The position numbers and the translations under genes were made by a program. A stretch of 64,000 bases of DNA from Streptomyces decoyicus (GTDB lineage: Bacteria > Actinomycetota > Actinomycetes > Streptomycetales > Streptomycetaceae): contig NZ_CP082301.1 of NCBI RefSeq assembly GCF_019880305.1, positions 1,488,001-1,552,000 on the forward strand, given 5' to 3'. Below are positions 37,483-45,563 of this stretch, piece by piece (the stretch's first letter is position 1; each line of letters begins with the position of its first letter). The notes under the pieces are model-generated. The model was not told the DNA's origin and searched no databases. It worked only from the letters and a program-made list of their open reading frames with translations.

Positions 37483-37875
37483 TCAGCCGGTCTGCTCGTC
37501 CCGGGCCGCCTTCTTCTCCTTGATGCGCGCGGCTTCCTTGCGGACCTCGGCCTGGGTGGCGCGTTCCTGCTGGAGCCACTCGGGACTTTCCTGCTTCAGC
37601 GCGTCGATCTGCTCCGTGGTGAGGGGCGCGGTGACCCCGCCGCGTGCGAGGCCCGAGATGGAGATGCCCAGCTTCGCCGCGACCACCGGCCGGGGGTGCG
37701 GGCCGTTGCGTCGCAGCTCCTGGAGCCACTGGGGCGGATCGGCCTGGAGCGCGTTCAACTCGGTGCGCGAGACGACACCCTCCTGGAACTCGGCGGGGGT
37801 GGCCTCGAGGTACACACCCAGCTTCTTCGCCGCGGTTGCGGGCTTCATCGTCTGGGTGGTCTGGTGCGACGTCAT
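37483..37875 (-). CDS. DUF5997-family protein
   Basis: A 130-residue soluble protein that is mostly helical and highly charged at the C-terminus (KEAARIKEKKAARDEQTG). Residues 11-38 (KPATAAKKLGVYLEATPAEF) and about 60-82 (PRPVVAAKLGISISGLARGGV) look like two short repeated helix-turn units, each with an AAKLG core. I recall it as the DUF5997 family. ATG at 37875. It is divergent from the LysR-domain gene at 37933 with only 57 bp between starts, so the two are likely linked in regulation. Function unknown. Confidence 0.75.
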   Translation of the reverse strand: MTSHQTTQTMKPATAAKKLGVYLEATPAEFQEGVVSRTELNALQADPPQWLQELRRNGPHPRPVVAAKLGISISGLARGGVTAPLTTEQIDALKQESPEWLQQERATQAEVRKEAARIKEKKAARDEQTG

Positions 37876-37932
37876 GTGTCAAGGGTATCGAGCATGTGCG
37901 CTACTGCCGACCACGACCGGTAACCTGGCGGA

Positions 37933-38721
37933 GTGACTGGCTCGGAAGAATCCCCTGCGTTCCGGCTCGCGTACGTCCCGGGGGTGACGCCCACGAAGTG
38001 GGTGCGGATCTGGAACGAGCGGCTGCCCGACGTCCCGCTGACCCTTGTGCCGGTGGCCGCCGCCGACGCCTTCGGCCTGCTGCGGGACGGCGGCGCCGAC
38101 GCGGGTTTCGTGCGGTTGCCGGTCGACCGGGAGGATCTCAGCGCGATCCCGCTCTACACCGAGACGACGGTGGTCGTGATCCCCAAGGACCACCTCATGA
38201 CGGCGGTCGACGAGGTGTCCGCGGAGGATCTGGCCGACGAGCTCGTGCTGCACCCCCTCGACGACACCCTCGACTGGGAGCGTCCTTGGGGGCGGCCCGC
38301 GATCGAGCGCCCCGCCACCACCCTGGACGCCGTCGAACTGGTCGCGGCCGGCGTGGGTCTCCTCGTCGTCCCGCAGTCCCTCGCCCGTCTGCACCACCGC
38401 AAGGACCTCACGTACCGGCCGGTCGCGGACGCCCCCGCGTCACGCGTCGCGCTGTCGTGGCCGCAGGACGAGACCACCGACCTGGTCGAGGACTTCATCG
38501 GGATCGTCCGCGGGCGGACCGTCAACAGCTCACGGGGGCGCCGCCCGTCCCCGGCCCCGGCCCAGCCGAAGGCCAAGCGTCCCGAGACGGGCAGCGCCCG
38601 GCGGAAGACCGCGGCCGGCAAGCCGTCCGGCACCGGCTCACGGAGCGGTTCCGGCGGCCGGAGCGGTTCCGGCGGCGGCGCCAGGGGCGGCAAGCGGGGC
38701 AAGCCTCGCCGCCGTTCGTAG
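37933..38721 (+). CDS. LysR-type substrate-binding domain without HTH
   Basis: A 262-residue protein with a LysR effector-binding fold (about 10-190; FRLAYVPGVTPTKWVRIWNERLPDVPLTLVP, AVELVAAGVGLLVVPQSLARLHHR). The DNA-binding HTH that normally precedes it is absent. The C-terminal 70 residues are basic and Ser/Gly/Pro/Lys-rich, possibly nucleic-acid-binding. GTG start at 37933, divergent from the DUF5997 gene. It may sense a small ligand and act through the partner gene; that is inference. Confidence 0.85.
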   Translation: MTGSEESPAFRLAYVPGVTPTKWVRIWNERLPDVPLTLVPVAAADAFGLLRDGGADAGFVRLPVDREDLSAIPLYTETTVVVIPKDHLMTAVDEVSAEDLADELVLHPLDDTLDWERPWGRPAIERPATTLDAVELVAAGVGLLVVPQSLARLHHRKDLTYRPVADAPASRVALSWPQDETTDLVEDFIGIVRGRTVNSSRGRRPSPAPAQPKAKRPETGSARRKTAAGKPSGTGSRSGSGGRSGSGGGARGGKRGKPRRRS

Positions 38722-38881
38722 CTCCGCCCCTGTTGTTCGTGGCTCCCCGCCCGCACCGCTGTTCGCAGCTCCCCCGCCGCCGTTTGCGACACCCGGCACC
38801 CGGCGCCGCTGCCCGCGCGCCCGTCGCACCCGGGCACGGCAGCGCCGCCCCGGGTCGAGGGCGGCGTGTCGCTGTCGCTCG

Positions 38882-39073
38882 TCAGGCGTGCTGCGGAACC
38901 TCGTCCTTCATCGACGACCTGATCTGTTCGCGCAGCTCCGGGCTGTCCGCGTGCCCGTGCACGGATACCGCGTGCTCGCTGGCGGCGCGGACCACTTCCT
39001 CCTCCTCGCCGGAGATGACGAGGGTGCAGTTCATCTCGCTCGGGTGATCCCGGCAGTCGATCTTCTTGCGCAT
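38882..39073 (-). CDS. DUF1059-family small protein
   Basis: A 63-residue protein (MRKKIDCRDHPSEMNCTL...) matching DUF1059, a family of small proteins with two conserved Cys (7 and 16) and a His, possibly metal-binding. ATG at 39073, with a GGAGG-type ribosome-binding site upstream. It is too short for confident functional assignment. Confidence 0.85.
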   Translation of the reverse strand: MRKKIDCRDHPSEMNCTLVISGEEEEVVRAASEHAVSVHGHADSPELREQIRSSMKDEVPQHA

Positions 39074-39193
39074 GGGGCACCTCCTCCACTCCCAGTCTCG
39101 CCCGGTGCCGCCGGCCGCCGTATACGGCGAATCCCGTATGGCGCGCGGGGTGGACGGCCTGCTGGAGTGAGAGAGGACGAGGAGGTGACAGCC

Positions 39194-40282
39194 ATGACGA
39201 CCTCCGCCGGTGTGACACCCGGCGCCTCGGTGGACGAGGAACGGGTGCAGCGGTTCCTGGAGAAAGTGATCACCGACACCGGCGCCGCGGTCGCCGGTCT
39301 GTGCACCTCGCTCGGCGATCGCCTCGGTCTGTACACGGCCATGGCCGGCGCCGGTCCGCTCACCTCCGCACAGCTCGCCGCCCGTACGGGACTGGTCGAG
39401 CGCTATGTGCGCGAATGGCTGGCCGCCCAGGTCGCCGGGGAGTACATCAGCTACGCGCCCGGCACCGACACCTACCGCCTGCCCGACGAGCACGCCGCCG
39501 TCCTGGCCGACCCGGATCTGCCGACGTACGCGGCGGGCTTCTCCACGCTGCTCCAGGCGATCTACGCCACCGAGGACACCCTCCTGGAGGCCTTCCGCAC
39601 CGGCGAGGGCGTCGGCTGGGAGGAACACGGCCCTGCGCTGTTCGCCGGCACCGCGAAGTTCTTCCGCCCCGGCTACGCGGCCTCACTGGTACCGGAGTGG
39701 CTGACCTCGCTGGACGGCGTGGTGGAGAAGCTGGAGCGCGGTGCCCGTGTCGCGGACGTGGGATGCGGCTACGGCTACTCCACGACGCTGATGGCGCAGG
39801 CCTTCCCGCGGTCACACTTCGACGGCTTCGACTTCCACGGCCCGTCCATCGAAGCGGCCCGCGGCCTCGTGGCCGAGCAGGGACTGGACGACCGGGTCAG
39901 CTTCGAGGTCGCCACCGCCCAGGACTTCCCCGGCGAGGACTTCGACCTGATCACGTTCTTCGACTGCCTGCACGACATCGGAGATCCGGGCGGCGCGCTG
40001 CACCACGCCGAGCACGCACTGGCCGACGGCGGAACCTGCATGGTCGTCGAGCCGAACACCTCGGCCAACGCGCAGGAGAACGCCAACCCCATCGGCCGGG
40101 CGCTGACCGCCGCCTCGGGCGCCGTCTGCCTGCCGTCCGCGCTCGCCCAGCACGGACCGCAGGCACTGGGAAACCACGCGGGTGAGGAGGCGATGCGGCA
40201 GATCGCCGACGAAGCCGGACTCCACCACTGGCGACTGGCCGCGGAGAGCCCCGTCAACCGCGTCTATGCCGTCGGGCGCTGA
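39194..40282 (+). CDS. Class I SAM methyltransferase with winged-helix N-terminus
   Basis: A 362-residue methyltransferase. Residues about 45-105 form the winged-helix dimerisation domain (LTSAQLAARTGLVERYVREWLAAQVAGEYISY). The SAM fold follows: ADVGCGYGYSTTLMAQAFP, HFDGFDFHGPSIEAARGLVAEQGL, DLITFFDCLHDIGDPGGALHH. The layout resembles Mycobacterium Rv2258c-type proteins, whose substrate is uncertain. The ATG at 39194 follows GGAGGTGA. Divergent neighbour is the DUF1059 gene, then a LuxR gene 87 bp downstream. Confidence 0.88.
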   Translation: MTTSAGVTPGASVDEERVQRFLEKVITDTGAAVAGLCTSLGDRLGLYTAMAGAGPLTSAQLAARTGLVERYVREWLAAQVAGEYISYAPGTDTYRLPDEHAAVLADPDLPTYAAGFSTLLQAIYATEDTLLEAFRTGEGVGWEEHGPALFAGTAKFFRPGYAASLVPEWLTSLDGVVEKLERGARVADVGCGYGYSTTLMAQAFPRSHFDGFDFHGPSIEAARGLVAEQGLDDRVSFEVATAQDFPGEDFDLITFFDCLHDIGDPGGALHHAEHALADGGTCMVVEPNTSANAQENANPIGRALTAASGAVCLPSALAQHGPQALGNHAGEEAMRQIADEAGLHHWRLAAESPVNRVYAVGR

Positions 40283-40369
40283 GGCGCCTGACGCGCCCGG
40301 CCGGTCTTCCCCCGGCCGGCCGGGTGGCCCTCGCTTGACGGGCCCCTGCCCCCTCGGCACGCTGGAAAC

Positions 40370-41122
40370 ATGAGCACGGCCGCGGAGGCCGGCCTGCGGC
40401 GCATTCTCGCCGTCGTGGACCTTCTGATCGATGCCGTCGACGAGGAGACCCTGGTTCCGGCACTGCTCCCGCTGCTGCTCGGCGCCGTTCCCGGCGACAG
40501 CATCATCTGGTCCCCCCGCGCCGGCTCCGCCGAGCGGCCGCTCACCCTGCCCGCCGGTCTGCTGACCCCGGACGTACGGGACGCGTTCGCGCGCGAGTCG
40601 GCGGCGGACTCCCTGGTCACCCACACCACCCTCGGGCCCGGCACCCCGATGCGCCGCTCGACCCTCCAGACCTGCAGCGAATTCCATGCCCTCGCCGCCT
40701 ACCGCGACGTCTACCACCCGTTGGAGGCCGAGCAGCAGCTCGCGATGTCGTTCCCCGCGGGCTACGCCGGCGGTGTACCGCGGAAGGTGTGTGTGGCGAT
40801 CAGCCGCAGCGGCAGCGACTTCTCCGACGACGATGTGGCGGCCGCCGCCCTGCTGCGCACCCGGCTCAGCCGCGTCCTCAACCGGCTCGCCCCGCCGACG
40901 ACGTCTCCGCCCTCCCCCGTCACCCGCCGCGAATCCGCCGTACTCACCCTGCTCGCCCGCGGCCTGACGAACCAGCAGATCGCGCACCGGCTGGCGATCA
41001 GCCCGCGCACCGTCGACAAGCATCTGGAGCACGCCTACGCGAAGCTGCGGGTGGGCGGCCGGGTCGAGGCGGCGAACGCGTGGCTGACCCGTGGTCGGAC
41101 GGCGGTACGGAGCGCGCTGTGA
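40370..41122 (+). CDS. LuxR-family transcriptional regulator
   Basis: A 250-residue regulator with an N-terminal region (about 1-165) lacking a recognised domain, possibly GAF-like, and a C-terminal LuxR HTH (about 184-245; SPVTRRESAVLTLLARGLTNQQIAHRLAISPRTVDKHLEHAYAKLRVGGR). No phosphoacceptor receiver domain is present. ATG at 40370. It is on the same strand as the methyltransferase upstream, but the target is unknown. Confidence 0.9.
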   Translation: MSTAAEAGLRRILAVVDLLIDAVDEETLVPALLPLLLGAVPGDSIIWSPRAGSAERPLTLPAGLLTPDVRDAFARESAADSLVTHTTLGPGTPMRRSTLQTCSEFHALAAYRDVYHPLEAEQQLAMSFPAGYAGGVPRKVCVAISRSGSDFSDDDVAAAALLRTRLSRVLNRLAPPTTSPPSPVTRRESAVLTLLARGLTNQQIAHRLAISPRTVDKHLEHAYAKLRVGGRVEAANAWLTRGRTAVRSAL

Positions 41123-41134
41123 GGACGGCAGGGA

Positions 41135-41162
41135 GCGCGCCGTAGGGCCCCTTCCGGCGCGC
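41135..41162. terminator. Weak hairpin between convergent LuxR and PadR genes
   Basis: An 8-bp stem GCGCGCCG (41135-41142) pairs with CGGCGCGC (41155-41162). Confidence 0.4.
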
Positions 41163-41177
41163 CTCGTTCACCGCGGC

Positions 41178-41723
41178 TCAGTCGTCGAGCCTCTCCGGGT
41201 CGGCGGCCATCGACTCCCAGAACTCGGCATGGGCCCGCTCGTGCAGCACACCCAGCCGCAGCACCCGTGCGCGCGAGCGCTGCCGGGAGTCCTCCGACGG
41301 ATCGAGCGCGGCGCGCAGCGACGCATAGTGGGCGAGCAAGGTGCGGTGCCGCTCCGCCTGTTGTGTGGCGAGGGCGACGATGTCGGAGGGGTCGCCGAGG
41401 TCGGCGAAGAAGAGCTTCAGCTGCGCCGGGTCGCGGGTTTCCGCCTCGACCGTGTCCGGGTCGGCCAGCCAGCGCTCCAGTGCGGCGCGGCCGGCGTCGG
41501 TGAGGTGGAAGATCCGCCGGCGGCGGCCCGCCGTCTCGGTCTCTTCCCGCAGCAGCCCGGCCCGTGCCAGCTCCGGCGGGATCCGGTACAGCTGCGCATG
41601 GAGGATCGGCCAGAAGGGCTGGATGTCGTCCTCGACCCGTGCCTTGAGCTCGTACGGCGTCATCGGCCCGTGCCGGGCGACCAGACCGAGCACGACGTAT
41701 CTCGCCGGGCTGTACTCCGCCAT
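41178..41723 (-). CDS. PadR-family transcriptional regulator
   Basis: A 181-residue PadR repressor. The N-terminal winged helix (about 5-85; YVVLGLVARHGPMTPYELKARV, LYRIPPELARAGLLREE, TDAGRAALERWLA) is followed by the coiled-coil Vir-type dimerisation domain. ATG at 41723, divergent from the esterase gene at 41842; short repeated sequences in between are probable binding sites. Repression of the esterase is inferred. Confidence 0.93.
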   Translation of the reverse strand: MAEYSPARYVVLGLVARHGPMTPYELKARVEDDIQPFWPILHAQLYRIPPELARAGLLREETETAGRRRRIFHLTDAGRAALERWLADPDTVEAETRDPAQLKLFFADLGDPSDIVALATQQAERHRTLLAHYASLRAALDPSEDSRQRSRARVLRLGVLHERAHAEFWESMAADPERLDD

Positions 41724-41750
41724 CGCCGCCCCTCACTCCCCTTGACACCC

Positions 41751-41798
41751 TCTCAATGAGACCATAGCTTCCCTCCCGTTGAGACGATATCAATGAGA
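41751..41798. promoter_or_regulatory. Candidate PadR operator
   Basis: TCTCAATGAGA (41751-41761) is a perfect 5-1-5 palindrome. TCAATGAGA recurs at 41790-41798, and TTGAGAC lies between. These repeats sit in the 118-bp PadR/esterase divergent spacer. Confidence 0.5.
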
Positions 41799-41841
41799 TG
41801 GTTCGACGAACTGCGGACCGTCGACCGGACGGGGAGGCGAA

Positions 41842-42891
41842 GTGGTTGTGAAAGACGGAAGCACTGCAGGAGATCTTTGGGCGACGGGAGAGGCGGGCGA
41901 GGCGGCAGGGGCGAGGTCTGCGGCGGGCGTCGAGGGTGTGCCCCCGTACGTCCATCCGGAACTGGCCGGTGTCCTGGCCGCGCTGCCGGAGCGGCCGGAG
42001 AATCCGTACACCGACATCGAGGCGACCCGCGCCTCCTTCCGGGCGCTGATGACACCGCGGATGCCCGTACACGACCCCCGGGTCGGCATCCGGCACCTGT
42101 CCGTCCCCGGGCCGGACGGCAACAGCATCGACGTGCAGGTACTGCGCCCCGCCGGGGCCGAGGGCCTCCTGCCGGGGGTGCTCTACCTCCACGGGGGCGG
42201 CTTCGCGTACGGGGAGCTGGACGGGCCCAGCCCGATGGCACGGGACGTCTGTGCCGACGCAGGTGCGGTCGTGGTCAATGTGCACTACCGGCTGGCGCCC
42301 GAGCACCGGTACCCCGCGGGCGTCGAGGACTGCTACGCCGTCCTGGAGTGGATGGCCGCTGCCGCCGGTGAACTCGGCCTCGACGCCGGGCGGATCGCCG
42401 TCACCGGAGCGTCCGCGGGCGGCGGTCTGAGCGCCGCCCTGTGCCTGCTGGCCCGCGACCGCCGGGGCCCGCGGATCGCCTTCCAGAGCCTGCTCGTCCC
42501 CTGTCTCGACGACCGGGGCGGCAGCGCCTCCCTGCGGCGCGTCACGGACCGGCGCATCGTCAACGGCGACGGCATCCGGCACACCTGGGACACCTACCTG
42601 GGCCCCGGCCGGGGCGCCGAGGTCCCCGCGTACGCGGCGCCCGCCCGCGCCACCGACCTCTCGGGCCTCCCGCCCGCCTACCTCCTCACCTGCGGCCTCG
42701 ACCCCCTGCGGGACGAAGGGCTCGACTACGCCCGCCGCCTGATGGAGGCGCAGGTGGCCGTCGAGGTCAGGGACGTCCCCGGCGCCTGGCACTTCTTCGA
42801 GGCGTACGCCCCGCACAGCGCACTGGCGCGGCGGACCACCTCGCACTGGCTGGGCGCGTTGCGCACGGCGCTGAGGGAGGGATGCGGGTAA
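41842..42891 (+). CDS. Alpha/beta hydrolase (HSL-type esterase/lipase)
   Basis: A 349-residue carboxylesterase of the hormone-sensitive lipase group. The oxyanion motif is LYLHGGGFAYGELDGP, the nucleophile GASAGGG (Ser), the Asp is in LTCGLDPLRDEGLDYARRL and the His in GAWHFFEAYAP. The start is GTG at 41842 after GGGGAGG; residues 1-35 are a variable Ala/Gly-rich N-terminus. It hydrolyses short acyl esters in the cytoplasm; substrate unknown. Divergent from PadR and 190 bp before a SnoaL-like gene. Confidence 0.92.
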   Translation: MVVKDGSTAGDLWATGEAGEAAGARSAAGVEGVPPYVHPELAGVLAALPERPENPYTDIEATRASFRALMTPRMPVHDPRVGIRHLSVPGPDGNSIDVQVLRPAGAEGLLPGVLYLHGGGFAYGELDGPSPMARDVCADAGAVVVNVHYRLAPEHRYPAGVEDCYAVLEWMAAAAGELGLDAGRIAVTGASAGGGLSAALCLLARDRRGPRIAFQSLLVPCLDDRGGSASLRRVTDRRIVNGDGIRHTWDTYLGPGRGAEVPAYAAPARATDLSGLPPAYLLTCGLDPLRDEGLDYARRLMEAQVAVEVRDVPGAWHFFEAYAPHSALARRTTSHWLGALRTALREGCG

Positions 42892-42977
42892 CGGAGGCCG
42901 CGGGGAGCGGAGGGATGCGGGTAACGGAGGGCCGCGGGGAGCGCAGGGCCGGGGGGGGAACGGAGGGCCGCGGGGAG
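42879..42977. repeat. Short GC-rich tandem repeat after the esterase gene
   Basis: GGATGCGGGTAACGGAG occurs with 33-bp spacing (from 42880 and 42913), followed by a partial third copy (AACGGAGGGCCGCGGGGAG from 42959). The first copy contains the esterase stop codon. Confidence 0.7.
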
Positions 42978-43082
42978 TTGTCCCGACCGCGGCCCGGGCC
43001 GATGAGTTTCCGTGCCCGCCGGCGTCCACCCCTTGCACAGAGATTCCGGGCGCCGCGGCGCCGTCCGACGGGAGGACCCCTC

Positions 43083-43535
43083 ATGACCACCGATATCGCA
43101 CGCACAGCGGACGAGAAACAGATCCGGGAGCTGCTGGAGGACCGGGCGGCCGCGACGACGGAGCGGGACGCACGACGGTTCCTCTCCTCCTGCGCGCCGG
43201 ACCTGGTGGACTTCAGCCTCGCTCCCCCGCTCCAGTACAAGGGGCCGGAGGCGCTGGACCAGCAGGCCGTCGAGGCCTGGTACGCGACCTGGAACGGACC
43301 GATCGAGGTGTCGCTGACCCAGGTAGAGATCACGGTCGGCGACGATGTCGCCTTCAGCCACAGCATCAACCGGATGCACGGAACGAAGAGCGACGGCTTC
43401 GAGGTGGAGCTGTGGAGCCGGGCCACCGTCGGCCTCCGCAAGATCGACGGAGCCTGGACGATCACGCATACGCACAGCTCGGTGCCGTTCCTGATGGACG
43501 GGTCGGGGCGGGCCGCCCTGGACCTGAAGCCGTAG
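43083..43535 (+). CDS. SnoaL/DUF4440-like protein (NTF2 fold)
   Basis: A 150-residue NTF2-like protein (DEKQIRELLEDRAAATTERDARRFLSSCAPDLVDFSLAPPLQYKG; WTITHTHSSVPF at the end), the pattern of small ketosteroid-isomerase-like or SnoaL-like enzymes. No catalytic residue set is clear. ATG at 43083 after GGAGGAC. The esterase may be cotranscribed. Confidence 0.85.
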   Translation: MTTDIARTADEKQIRELLEDRAAATTERDARRFLSSCAPDLVDFSLAPPLQYKGPEALDQQAVEAWYATWNGPIEVSLTQVEITVGDDVAFSHSINRMHGTKSDGFEVELWSRATVGLRKIDGAWTITHTHSSVPFLMDGSGRAALDLKP

Positions 43536-43575
43536 CACGCCGGGGCGTACGTGGCCCGCCGGAGCGGTCCGCAGC

Positions 43576-43938
43576 TCAGCGGGGCAGGGCGTGGCGCCGG
43601 TAGGTGACCCGGTTGTGGCGGACGCGGGTGACCTCGACGGCCAGATGGCGGTCCGGGCCGAGGGGGAAGTGCGCGGTGCAGCGCACTTCCGCGTACGGCT
43701 CGGGCCGGAGGTCGCCGGAGCAGTGCACCGCCTCCGGCCCGCTGCGGAAGGGCAGGGTCAGCTGGCCGCTGAGCGTTCTGGCGATCTCCGTGCGCGGCAC
43801 GGTGTGGGTGCCGCCGTCGACCTCGCTGGTGGCCTCGCGGGCGCGGAGATGGACGGCGGCGAGCGCGAGCACGCCCGCCGTGGCGAGGGCCGTGACGAGG
43901 CCGATGACCAGGGCGCGCAGTGGCGGATGCACGGTCAC
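43576..43938 (-). CDS. DUF4333-like membrane/secreted protein
   Basis: A 120-residue protein with one N-terminal transmembrane or signal segment (about 8-28, LVIGLVTALATAGVLALAAVHL) and an outer domain with one pair of Cys (VHCSGDLRPEPYAEVRCTAHF), the DUF4333 pattern. GTG start at 43938. Five bases separate it from the gene upstream, so they form an operon. Confidence 0.8.
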   Translation of the reverse strand: MTVHPPLRALVIGLVTALATAGVLALAAVHLRAREATSEVDGGTHTVPRTEIARTLSGQLTLPFRSGPEAVHCSGDLRPEPYAEVRCTAHFPLGPDRHLAVEVTRVRHNRVTYRRHALPR

Positions 43939-43943
43939 CGCCG

Positions 43944-44627
43944 TCAGCTCCGGGGGGCGCGGGGGCGCCGGCGGCGCAGAGCTCCCCAGCCGGCCGCGGC
44001 CAGCAGCAGCACGCCGGTCAGGGTCGTCGCCGTCCGGCCGGTACCGGCGGCCCCGCCGGCGCCGGTGTCCGCACCGCCCTGGGGCACGACCTCGTCGGCG
44101 CCGCTGGAGACGATCATGGTGCCGGTGAGGGTCTTCCGGCCGTCGCCGGATTCCTGACCGTGCTCTTCGGCGCGTCCGCGGCCGTGGTCGTCACCGTCCG
44201 CCTTGCCGCGTGCCCCGCCGTGCTCCTCGTCGCCCGCCCGGCCTGGTTCCAGGGCGCTCTGCCGGGCTCCGGAGGTGCCGCCGCAGGTGAGGGTGACCCG
44301 GTAGGAACCGGGCGCGGTCCCCTCCGGCATGATCGCGGTGCCACTGATCTCGCCGCTCTGGGCGGACAGCTGCATCGCGGGGATGTCCGCGCCGTCGAAG
44401 GTGGCCTCCGCGGTGTCCCCCGGGCAGCTGCCGCCGTCGGAGACGGAGAACCCGGCGCCCGGTGCCACCGGGTCGGGCTGAACGACCACGGCCTGCGCGG
44501 TGTCCGCAGCGGGCCCGGCCCCCGTCCCGGTGGCGGCGTCAGCACCCTCGCCCTCGCCGAACAGCAGGGCGGGCACCACCAGGACGCCGGCCGCCAGCGC
44601 GTACAGAGCAATGTGGCGTATGTGCAT
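43944..44627 (-). CDS. Secreted protein with C-terminal membrane anchor
   Basis: A 227-residue protein with a signal peptide (HIRHIALYALAAGVLVVPALLFG), a folded middle (PVAPGAGFSVSDGGSCPGDTAEATF; PGSYRVTLTCGG), a polar Gly/Asp/His/Arg linker, and a C-terminal TM segment (TATTLTGVLLLAAAGWGAL) followed by [10 protein letters not shown]. This is the layout of a surface protein of Ig-like type anchored by its C-terminus; an LPXTG sorting motif is not seen. ATG at 44627. Co-operonic with the DUF4333 gene. Function unknown. Confidence 0.75.
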   Translation of the reverse strand: MHIRHIALYALAAGVLVVPALLFGEGEGADAATGTGAGPAADTAQAVVVQPDPVAPGAGFSVSDGGSCPGDTAEATFDGADIPAMQLSAQSGEISGTAIMPEGTAPGSYRVTLTCGGTSGARQSALEPGRAGDEEHGGARGKADGDDHGRGRAEEHGQESGDGRKTLTGTMIVSSGADEVVPQGGADTGAGGAAGTGRTATTLTGVLLLAAAGWGALRRRRPRAPRS

Positions 44628-44953
44628 AACCCGAGAGAAGCGCCCGGCCCTGCGGTGCGCACCTCGATGGTGCGCCGCGCCCGGGGCCAACTGCCGCAGA
44701 AGGCCCCGACCTCCGCCTCTTTCCGCAGGTCACAAGGGTGCGTACACCCCGGGCGGCGGAACGGGCGGGATGGGCTTTCCGGGTGGTGCACCCGGCGGTC
44801 CCGGCACATGAACGGCACCCCGCAAAGGCGGCATCACGGCCTCATGACCGCGGTCGCCCGGAAGGCCCCGGCCCCCGCCGGGGCGAGCGGGCCGACCGCC
44901 CGCGCCCAGGGCCTGTCGTTCGGATCAGGCCCTGGCACCACCCGGGCGCCGCG
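44628..44953. other. Intergenic region with an IS-end-like inverted repeat
   Basis: CAGGGCCTG (44907-44915) and its complement CAGGCCCTG (44926-44934) flank a 10-nt spacer about 20 bp beyond the end of the phosphatase-like gene. The first 21 bases from 44907 match 17 of 21 bases of the repeat arm at 22688. The rest shows no gene. Confidence 0.55.
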
Positions 44954-45520
44954 TCACCCCGCCAGCTGGAGGTCCCACTTGCCCGACCGGCCGGTGAGGG
45001 TGGTCACCGACAGCGGCTGGACGTCTATCCGCCAGTACGAGTGCGGCGGCGCCTGGAGCGCGTAGACGAGGGCGGCGCGGACGACACCGGGCTCGGCGAC
45101 CGCGAGCAGTCCGTCGGCGTCCTCGACCGGCCGGGTGTCCAGCCAGCCGCCGACCCGGGTGATGAACGCCAGCAGCGACTCCCCGCCGTGCGGTGCGGAC
45201 CGCGGGTCGGCCAGCCAGGCGTCCACCGCGCGCGGTTCGTCGGCGGCCACCTCGCCCAGCGTGCGGCCGGTCCAGCGCCCCATGTCGCAGTCGCGCAGCG
45301 CCGGTTGGGCGAGCGGGCGCAGCCCGAGGACCTCGCCGGTGTCCCGGCAGCGGGCGGACGGCGAGCAGTAGCGCAGTTCGGCGGCGGCGAGCCGGCACAG
45401 GACGGGCGCGGCCCGCTCGGCCTCGCGCCATCCTGCGGCGTCGAGCGGCCGGTCGTCACCGAACCGCGTTCCGAGCAGCGAGGAGCGGCCCGCGGCGAGC
45501 AGCTTGAGTCGGACGCTCAT
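44954..45520 (-). CDS. Histidine-phosphatase-fold protein lacking catalytic histidines
   Basis: A 188-residue protein with the histidine-phosphatase layout: N-terminal strand, LDAAGWREAERA, YCSPSARCRDTGEVLG, LRDCDMGRWTGRTLGEV, PHGGESLLAFITRVGGWL. But the catalytic RHG near the N-terminus reads AAGR (LLAAGRSSL), and the second histidine position, usually SHGG, reads AEPG (AVAEPGVVRAAL). It is probably a phosphatase-fold protein without the usual phosphohistidine chemistry, or with another function. I recall similar diverged proteins in Streptomyces linked to cobalt/B12 genes; that link cannot be tested here. ATG at 45520. Confidence 0.75.
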   Translation of the reverse strand: MSVRLKLLAAGRSSLLGTRFGDDRPLDAAGWREAERAAPVLCRLAAAELRYCSPSARCRDTGEVLGLRPLAQPALRDCDMGRWTGRTLGEVAADEPRAVDAWLADPRSAPHGGESLLAFITRVGGWLDTRPVEDADGLLAVAEPGVVRAALVYALQAPPHSYWRIDVQPLSVTTLTGRSGKWDLQLAG

Positions 45521-45563
45521 CCGCTGATGGTAAGAGCCGCGCCGCCCCCGCGGACCCGGTTGA

